Origin: Candidatus Krumholzibacteriia bacterium
GTDB taxonomy: Bacteria; Krumholzibacteriota; Krumholzibacteriia; LZORAL124-64-63
Direction of reading: 5' to 3'
Length of the DNA: 13,534 nucleotides
Assembly: GCA_014859985.1 (NCBI GenBank)
Contig: JACZKN010000174.1
Location: 1-13,534 of the forward strand
This document shows positions 6,446-13,534 of the stretch, in pieces. Positions within the stretch are counted from its first letter, which is position 1. Each line of letters begins with the position of its first letter. The position numbers and the translations under genes were made by a program. The notes beneath the pieces were generated by a model. That model was not told the origin of the DNA. It made no database searches and saw only the letters and a program-made list of their open reading frames with translations.

Positions 6446-7498
6446 ATGCCCCGGATCCAGTCGGTCGCCACCGCCGTCCCCGCCACCCGGGTCGACCAGG
6501 AGCTGGCGGTGGCGTTCGCGCGCCAGATGTTCGGCGAGCGCATTCCCGACCTCGAGCGCCTGCTGCCCGTGTTCGCGAACGCCGGTGTCCACACCCGCTA
6601 CTTCGCCGCGCCGCAGGAGTGGTTCTTCAGCGGCCACGACCTCGCCGAGAAGAGCGCCATGTACGCACGGGAGGCGACCCGGCTGTCCGCCGAGGCGGCC
6701 GGCAGGGCGCTGGCGCGGGCGGACCTCGCGCCGCAGGACGTGGACTACGTGATCTACGTGAACACCACCGGACTGGCCACGCCGTCCATCGACGCGCGGT
6801 TGATCAACGTCATGGGCCTGCGCACGGACGTGCGCCGGACCCCGATCTGGGGGCTGGGTTGCGCCGGCGGCGCGGCGGGCCTGTCCCACGCCCACCACTA
6901 CGCGCTGGCCCATCCGGAGGCGCGGGTCCTGGTGGTCGCCACGGAGCTGTGCGGACTCACCTTCCTGCCCGACGACTGCTCGACGGCGAACCTGGTGGCG
7001 ACCGCCCTGTTCGGCGACGGCGCCGCCGCCGCCGTGGTCGTCGGCGACGCCTGCCCGGGGACCGGGCCGGAGATCCGCGCCACCCACAGCTGCTTCTACC
7101 CCGACTCCCTCGACGTCATGGGCTGGACCGTGCTGCAGGAGGGCCTGCAGGTGGTCTTCGCCCGGCGCATCCCGGAGATCGTCCAGGAGTCGGCCGCCGC
7201 GGATCTCGGGTCCTTCCTGGCGGCTCACGGCCTCATGATCGCGGACATCGCCGCCTTCCTGCTGCACCCCGGTGGCACCCGGGTCCTGGAGGCCTACCTG
7301 CGGGCGCTGGCCCTCGAGCCGGAGCAGCTGGACCTGTCCCGGGGCGTCCTGCGCGACTACGGCAACATGTCCTCGGCGACGGTCCTGTTCGTGCTGGAGC
7401 GGTACCTGGACGGGCAGGGGCCGGGCCGCGGCGGCCACGGGCTGGTCTCGGCGCTCGGGCCGGGGTTCTGCTCGGAGTCGCTGCTGCTGGCGTTGTGA
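6446..7498 (+). CDS. Type III polyketide synthase (BpsA/BcsA-like, chalcone/stilbene synthase family)
   Basis: A 350-residue homodimeric-type thiolase-fold enzyme of normal family length. The catalytic triad is intact: Cys139 in WGLGCAGGAAGL, His274 in LLHPGGTRV and Asn307 in YGNMSSATV. The C-terminal GALGPGFSSE-type loop is present as SALGPGFCSE (335-344). The N-terminal half (AFARQMF, TTGLATPSIDARLIN, ATELCGLTF) and DVMGW at 223-227 look very like Bacillus BpsA/BcsA, which condenses long acyl-CoA starters with malonyl-CoA to alkylpyrones; this comparison is from memory. Product chemistry is inferred. Bacillus pairs the synthase with a methyltransferase; none is adjacent here. The ATG at 6446 has CAGGAG 5 nt upstream, better than the in-frame ATG at 6425. 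It is the only plus-strand gene, divergent from the S9 hydrolase and converging on the gamma-glutamyltransferase with 15 nt between stops. Confidence 0.92.
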   Translation: MPRIQSVATAVPATRVDQELAVAFARQMFGERIPDLERLLPVFANAGVHTRYFAAPQEWFFSGHDLAEKSAMYAREATRLSAEAAGRALARADLAPQDVDYVIYVNTTGLATPSIDARLINVMGLRTDVRRTPIWGLGCAGGAAGLSHAHHYALAHPEARVLVVATELCGLTFLPDDCSTANLVATALFGDGAAAAVVVGDACPGTGPEIRATHSCFYPDSLDVMGWTVLQEGLQVVFARRIPEIVQESAAADLGSFLAAHGLMIADIAAFLLHPGGTRVLEAYLRALALEPEQLDLSRGVLRDYGNMSSATVLFVLERYLDGQGPGRGGHGLVSALGPGFCSESLLLAL

Positions 7499-7513
7499 CC
7501 GCGGCGCCGGAGC

Positions 7514-9223
<1,710 letters not shown>

Positions 9224-9258
9224 GGGTCCTCCCCGGTTAGGGCGGCGGGCGAGGCCGG

Positions 9259-9287
9259 AGCATAGCGCGCCGGCGGGCGGACGTCGA
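9259..9287 (-). promoter_or_regulatory. Candidate sigma-70-type promoter of the gamma-glutamyltransferase
   Basis: On the minus strand TCGACG (9287-9282; 4 of 6) is separated by exactly 17 nt from TATGCT (9264-9259; 4 of 6). It sits in the 75-nt gap after the amidase stop, giving a leader of about 30 nt with a strong GGGGAGGA site. Confidence 0.45.
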
Positions 9288-9298
9288 GGGGGCGAAGC

Positions 9299-11062
9299 TC
9301 AGCGGCCGGCGAGCCCGCCCAGCAGCGCGCTGACGACCTTCTCGGCGTCGCGCTGGCGCACCTCGGCGTGGCGCAAGGCCCAGACGTGTTCGGGGTGGGC
9401 GAGGTTGCGCATCTCCACCAGCAGCTTGAAGCGGGCGGGATTGTCCCGCAGGACGCCCAGGCTGCGGCCCTTGATCCGCGCGCCCGCGCCCATGGCCGGC
9501 AGGAGGCCGCGGGCGAAATCCCGGGACTCGGCGTCGACGCGCCGGCGGTCCTGGTAGTAGAAGAGGGTCACGGCGTCGCCGGCCGTGGGGTCGTTGTCGG
9601 CGTGGAAGCTGAGGAAGACCTGGCGCGACGCCGGGGTGCCGCTGAAGGCGCGCCGGGCCACGATCACCCGCCGGTTCAGGTGTTCCTGCCCTCCCTTGGG
9701 CCAGGCCTGGGGGCGGTCGCGGCGGTTCCAGTCCTCGTCGTTGAAGACCTCGTTGCGGTCGTGGACGAAGGTGGCGCTGGCGGGCTCGTTGGAGCGCAGC
9801 AGGTGGTTGGGGCTCAGCAGGGTCAGCGTGACCGCGGCGCCGTGCAGCTTCAGCAGCACGGCCACGCGCAGGGCCACGTCGTAGACGTATTCGTCCTCGA
9901 CGACGTAGTGGCGGTTCCCGTCGGCGTCGCGCACCGCCACGATGGCGCCGGGGTCGATGCCGCCGTGCCCGGGGTCCAGCACCAGGTGCCAGCCGTCGAG
10001 CCGGCTGCTGAGCCGCGGCTGGCGGTCGATCTCCTCCTGGAGGCGTTCCCACAGGCGCAGGCCGTGGCGGTAGGCCACCGCCGGCGACACGGTGCTCTCC
10101 TCCAGGTAGCGCTGGCCCTGCTGGCGGTCGGCGCGGGGGCGCTCCCAGTAGTAGGGGCCGTTCGCGGCGGGGATGCGCCGCACCCCGGGGATCTGCAGCT
10201 CGAGCCGGTCCCAGTCCACCTCGGCCGTGTCGGCGGCGCCCAGGCGCGGGCGCACCTGCAGGACCTGGCCGGGGTGGATGACCGAGCCGCGCAGGCCGTT
10301 GAGCTGGCGCAGTTCCCGCAGCGTCATCTGGTGCAGCTGGGCGATGTCCGTCAGGTTGTCGCCCCGGCGCACGGTGTAGGTATCCAGCTTCGGCGCGCCG
10401 TTGTCCTGGATCCGCAGCTCCTGGCCCGGGTGGATCACGTCGCTGGTCAGGCCGTTCAGGTCGCGCAGGCGCGAGATCGTCAGGCCGTAGGCCCGGGCGA
10501 TCTCCGACAGGGCGTCGCCGCGCTCGACCACGTGCACGCCGCGTTCGGTCTCGCGCAAGCGCAGGGACTGACCCACGTAGATGCGGTCGCCCTCCAGGGC
10601 GTTGATGCGCTGCAGCTGGCCGACGGTCAGGCCGTGGAGGCGGGCCACGGCCGTCAGGGTGTCGCCCTCGCGCACCACGTGCACGGCCTCGTCGACGGGG
10701 GCCGGACGCAGGCGCAGGCGCTGGCCCGCCTGGATGCGGTCGCCCGGCAGGTCGTTGAGCCGGCGCAGCAGGTCGACCGTCAGGTCGTGGCGCCGGGCGA
10801 TGGCCTCGAGGGTGTCGCCCCGGCGCACGGTGGTGAATTCCTGGTCCTCGCCCGGGATGCGCAGCTGCTGGCCGATGGCCAGGCCGTCGCTGCGCAGCTC
10901 GTTCCAGTCGCGCAGATCGTCCACCGTCACGTCGTAGCGGCGGGCGATCGCGGTCAGGTTCTCGCCGCGCGTGACGGTGTGGATCCGCCACTCCTGGGCG
11001 GACGGCCGGGCCGGCGGCAGCAGGAGCCACAGCAGGCAGGCAAGCAGGGGGAGGCGGCGCAT
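9299..11062 (-). CDS. LysM-repeat N-acetylmuramoyl-L-alanine amidase (Amidase_3)
   Basis: A 587-residue exported cell-wall hydrolase. A signal peptide (1-22, PSA before Gln) is followed by five LysM repeats at about 26-70, 75-120, 126-170, 175-218 and 227-271, each with a (V)xRGDxLxxIA opening and a GQxLR closing. These bind the glycan of peptidoglycan. After a linker (272-357) comes an Amidase_3 zinc domain: His366 in LDPGHGG, Glu389 (or 391) in VVEDEYVYDVALRV, His487 in FLSFHADND and the catalytic Glu550 in LLVEMRN. It would cut the MurNAc-L-Ala bond. The stretch between the first Glu and His487 is long (about 97 residues) and the rest of the domain is divergent. The ATG at 11062 is chosen for the signal peptide and AAAGGAG upstream, although the 12-nt spacing is wide; the frame stays open to 11191 but crosses the predicted promoter. 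Confidence 0.92.
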   Translation of the reverse strand: MRRLPLLACLLWLLLPPARPSAQEWRIHTVTRGENLTAIARRYDVTVDDLRDWNELRSDGLAIGQQLRIPGEDQEFTTVRRGDTLEAIARRHDLTVDLLRRLNDLPGDRIQAGQRLRLRPAPVDEAVHVVREGDTLTAVARLHGLTVGQLQRINALEGDRIYVGQSLRLRETERGVHVVERGDALSEIARAYGLTISRLRDLNGLTSDVIHPGQELRIQDNGAPKLDTYTVRRGDNLTDIAQLHQMTLRELRQLNGLRGSVIHPGQVLQVRPRLGAADTAEVDWDRLELQIPGVRRIPAANGPYYWERPRADRQQGQRYLEESTVSPAVAYRHGLRLWERLQEEIDRQPRLSSRLDGWHLVLDPGHGGIDPGAIVAVRDADGNRHYVVEDEYVYDVALRVAVLLKLHGAAVTLTLLSPNHLLRSNEPASATFVHDRNEVFNDEDWNRRDRPQAWPKGGQEHLNRRVIVARRAFSGTPASRQVFLSFHADNDPTAGDAVTLFYYQDRRRVDAESRDFARGLLPAMGAGARIKGRSLGVLRDNPARFKLLVEMRNLAHPEHVWALRHAEVRQRDAEKVVSALLGGLAGR

Positions 11063-11117
11063 GAGGGCGGGGCACTCCTTTGCCGTCGGTTCGCGGGCGC
11101 GCTCCATCGCTGATCGG

Positions 11118-11146
11118 AGGATAGGGGCGATCCCGTTCCCCGCCAA
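11118..11146 (-). promoter_or_regulatory. Candidate sigma-70-type promoter of the LysM amidase
   Basis: On the minus strand TTGGCG (11146-11141; 4 of 6) and TATCCT (11123-11118; 4 of 6) are separated by exactly 17 nt. A second TTGACC lies 6 nt further upstream of the -35. Transcription would start near 11110, giving a leader of about 50 nt. This also rules out the longer reading frame beginning at 11191. Confidence 0.5.
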
Positions 11147-11168
11147 GGTCAAAAGGGCATGGGGGCGC

Positions 11169-11190
11169 TGCCGCGCGGCCGCCGGCGGCA
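11169..11190. other. GC hairpin just after the response-regulator stop codon
   Basis: TGCCGC (11169-11174) pairs with GCGGCA (11185-11190); a perfect 12-nt palindrome (11178-11189) gives an alternative fold. On the minus strand a TTTT follows only about 14 nt later (11154-11151), too far for a standard terminator. It may mark the end of the two-component operon transcript. Confidence 0.3.
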
Positions 11191-11195
11191 TCCGG

Positions 11196-12578
<1,383 letters not shown>

Positions 12579-12587
12579 TGCCGCTCC

Positions 12588-13145
12588 TCAGCGGGCGAAC
12601 GAGGCCCGTGCCGCGCCGCTGGTCGCGACCAGCATCCCCTGCCAGGGCTCCTGCCGGGTGTCGATCCAGCTCTCCAGGTACCACAGCTGGCGGATCTTCA
12701 CGAAGTGCAGGGTGGCCCGCCCCTTGAACGCGGTGCCGTCCACCAGCAGGGTGTAGACGATCTCCCAATCGCTCACGCCGCCGGACTGGATGCCCCGGTC
12801 CAGCACCTCGTCCAGCAGGTGCAGCTCGGCCTTGCGGGCGGGGCTGCACAGCCAGCGCACGAACTCGAACTCCTGGGCGTTGTGCCACTGCTTCCACCTG
12901 ATGTCCGGGTAGGCGGCGACCACCCCGGAGTAGGGCGTGAAGCGGAACGTGTCGGCCAGGCAGTCGGCGTAGTCCTGGGGGGCGCGGTTCTCGACCGCGG
13001 TCTGCAGCCGCGACAGCACCTCCGAGGGCGAGCCGGCCCCGGTCATGGGACGGATCGGGTCCCCGGCGCGGGCGTGGGCGACGGCCAGGATGGCGCTGAC
13101 CGCCAAGGCGGCGGCCAGGCAACGGAATTCCGGTCGGGGTCTCAC
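12588..13145 (-). CDS. Small exported NTF2-like (SnoaL/DUF4440-type) protein in the two-component operon
   Basis: A 185-residue protein with a signal peptide (1-27, ARA before Gly-Asp). The mature part starts with a helix carrying SPSEVLSRLQTAVENRAPQDYADCLADTF, with the typical NTF2-like opening (a helix pair followed by a turn, then FRFTPYSG). It ends in beta strands with GRATLHFVKIRQLWYLESWID (142-162), again typical of that fold. No catalytic site is evident. NTF2-like domains serve as small-molecule pockets or enzymes; sensing a periplasmic ligand for the adjoining kinase is a hypothesis from context only. The start is GTG at 13145: AAGGAG lies 7 nt upstream, and the kinase's TGA ends 1 nt before it. 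It sits between kinase and regulator genes with gaps of 1 and 9 nt, a strong sign of one operon. Confidence 0.8.
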   Translation of the reverse strand: MRPRPEFRCLAAALAVSAILAVAHARAGDPIRPMTGAGSPSEVLSRLQTAVENRAPQDYADCLADTFRFTPYSGVVAAYPDIRWKQWHNAQEFEFVRWLCSPARKAELHLLDEVLDRGIQSGGVSDWEIVYTLLVDGTAFKGRATLHFVKIRQLWYLESWIDTRQEPWQGMLVATSGAARASFAR

Positions 13146-13146
13146 G

Positions 13147-13534
13147 TCATTTCTCCTTCGGTTCGGGCGCGGCGGGGAGGATCATCTCCACGCACGCGCC
13201 CGGGGTGTGGTCGGACAGGACCGCGAGGGAACCGCCCTGGTCCTCCACCAGCCGCAGGCTGGTGGCCAGGCCCAGGCCCGTGCCTCCTTCGCGGGTTGAA
13301 TAGAACGGAGTGCCGAAATTCGCCAGCGCCTCGGCCGAGAACCCCGGCCCATCGTCGCGGACGCGGCAGCGCAGGGCGGCGGTCGGGTGGTCCACGGCGA
13401 TTTCCACGCGCCCCTGCGGCCCCGCGGCGGCGCCGGCGTTCAAGGCCAGGTTCAGCAGGACCTGGCGCACCTGCTCGCGGTTGGCCAGGGCGTGCGGCAG
13501 GGGGCTGCCGCCGGTGCGGACCGCGACCGGCGGC
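13147..13534 (-). CDS. Sensor histidine kinase, C-terminal ATPase domain (5' part missing)
   Basis: About 128 C-terminal residues are visible, in frame to the right window edge with no start. They are a HATPase_c domain: the N box REQVRQVLLNLALNAGAA, the G1 box DDGPGF, the F box FGTPFYSTREGG, the G2 box GTGLGLA, and a closing Gly-Ala-Cys-Val-Glu-Met-Ile-Leu-Pro strand. The STREGGTGLGLA form is typical of NtrB/AtoS-like kinases that partner sigma-54 regulators, matching the gene two places downstream. The His-phosphorylation domain and any sensor or membrane segments lie outside the window. The stop codon (TGA, 13149-13147) overlaps the ribosome-site region of the NTF2-like gene. An internal GTG at 13470 is not a real start because the N box begins upstream of it. 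Confidence 0.93.
   Translation of the reverse strand, partial: PPVAVRTGGSPLPHALANREQVRQVLLNLALNAGAAAGPQGRVEIAVDHPTAALRCRVRDDGPGFSAEALANFGTPFYSTREGGTGLGLATSLRLVEDQGGSLAVLSDHTPGACVEMILPAAPEPKEK

Noticed and set aside
4495..6594. A 699-codon minus-strand frame suggesting an exonuclease fused to a long N-terminal region
   Set aside because: The extension overlaps the S9 hydrolase in another frame and is Arg/Pro/Gly-rich. The exonuclease domain starts right after a good ribosome site at 5079.
7499..7513. Bidirectional terminator between the converging polyketide synthase and gamma-glutamyltransferase genes
   Set aside because: The 15-nt gap has only a short GGCGCC palindrome and no T-run on either strand.
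9368..11113. A 581-codon plus-strand frame
   Set aside because: Antisense shadow of the LysM amidase; its apparent repeats mirror the LysM repeats.
11063..11195. A sigma-54 (-24/-12) promoter for the amidase, sought because of the NtrC-type regulator upstream
   Set aside because: No GG and GC pair with the required spacing and TGGC/TTGC context is present; the sigma-70-like pair explains the gap better. The other gaps gave only near misses.

Overview
The window is very G+C-rich, Gram-negative-type bacterial DNA. It carries ten protein-coding genes, two of them cut by the window edges, and no RNA gene, IS element or CRISPR array that I can see. Nine genes are on the minus strand; only the type III polyketide synthase is on the plus strand. 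Seven of the ten products are extracytoplasmic or envelope-linked: six have clear signal peptides and one is a sensor kinase fragment. A sigma-54 activator, a LysM/amidase_3 enzyme and the many exported proteins fit a free-living diderm of a high-GC lineage such as a myxobacterium, planctomycete relative or FCB-type candidate phylum. That placement is inference; no marker gene here fixes the taxonomy.

Reading along the minus strand from the right edge: a histidine kinase (C-terminal part), a small exported NTF2-like protein and an NtrC-type sigma-54 response regulator form a tight operon with gaps of 1 and 9 nt. Next come a five-LysM N-acetylmuramoyl-L-alanine amidase and a YwrD-like gamma-glutamyltransferase, each with its own plausible sigma-70-type promoter. 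The plus-strand type III polyketide synthase resembles Bacillus BpsA/BcsA. It converges on the gamma-glutamyltransferase gene and diverges from an exported S9-family serine hydrolase. The intergenic region between synthase and hydrolase holds a good promoter for the hydrolase and a perfect 10-bp inverted repeat just upstream of the synthase.

Downstream of the hydrolase, with no visible promoters between them, lie a DEDDh 3'-5' exonuclease (KapD/ERI1-like) and an exported protein of unknown function built from an internally repeated module of about 105 residues. They may share the hydrolase transcript. The last unit has its own candidate promoter and holds a long, divergent thiamine-diphosphate enzyme of the transketolase family, followed 33 nt later by an exported phospholipase D-like protein resembling animal PLD3/PLD4 and poxvirus K4. 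That last gene runs off the left edge.

I see no single integrated system such as a defence island or a biosynthetic cluster. Common threads are envelope and peptide turnover (amidase, gamma-glutamyltransferase, S9 hydrolase) and signalling. The points most worth a second look are the divergent transketolase, the repeat protein, the kinase/NTF2/regulator arrangement, the orphan polyketide synthase with its inverted repeat, and the PLD3/4-like enzyme. No convincing intrinsic terminator (stem plus U-tract) was found. All gaps are under 200 bases, and what they hold is listed.
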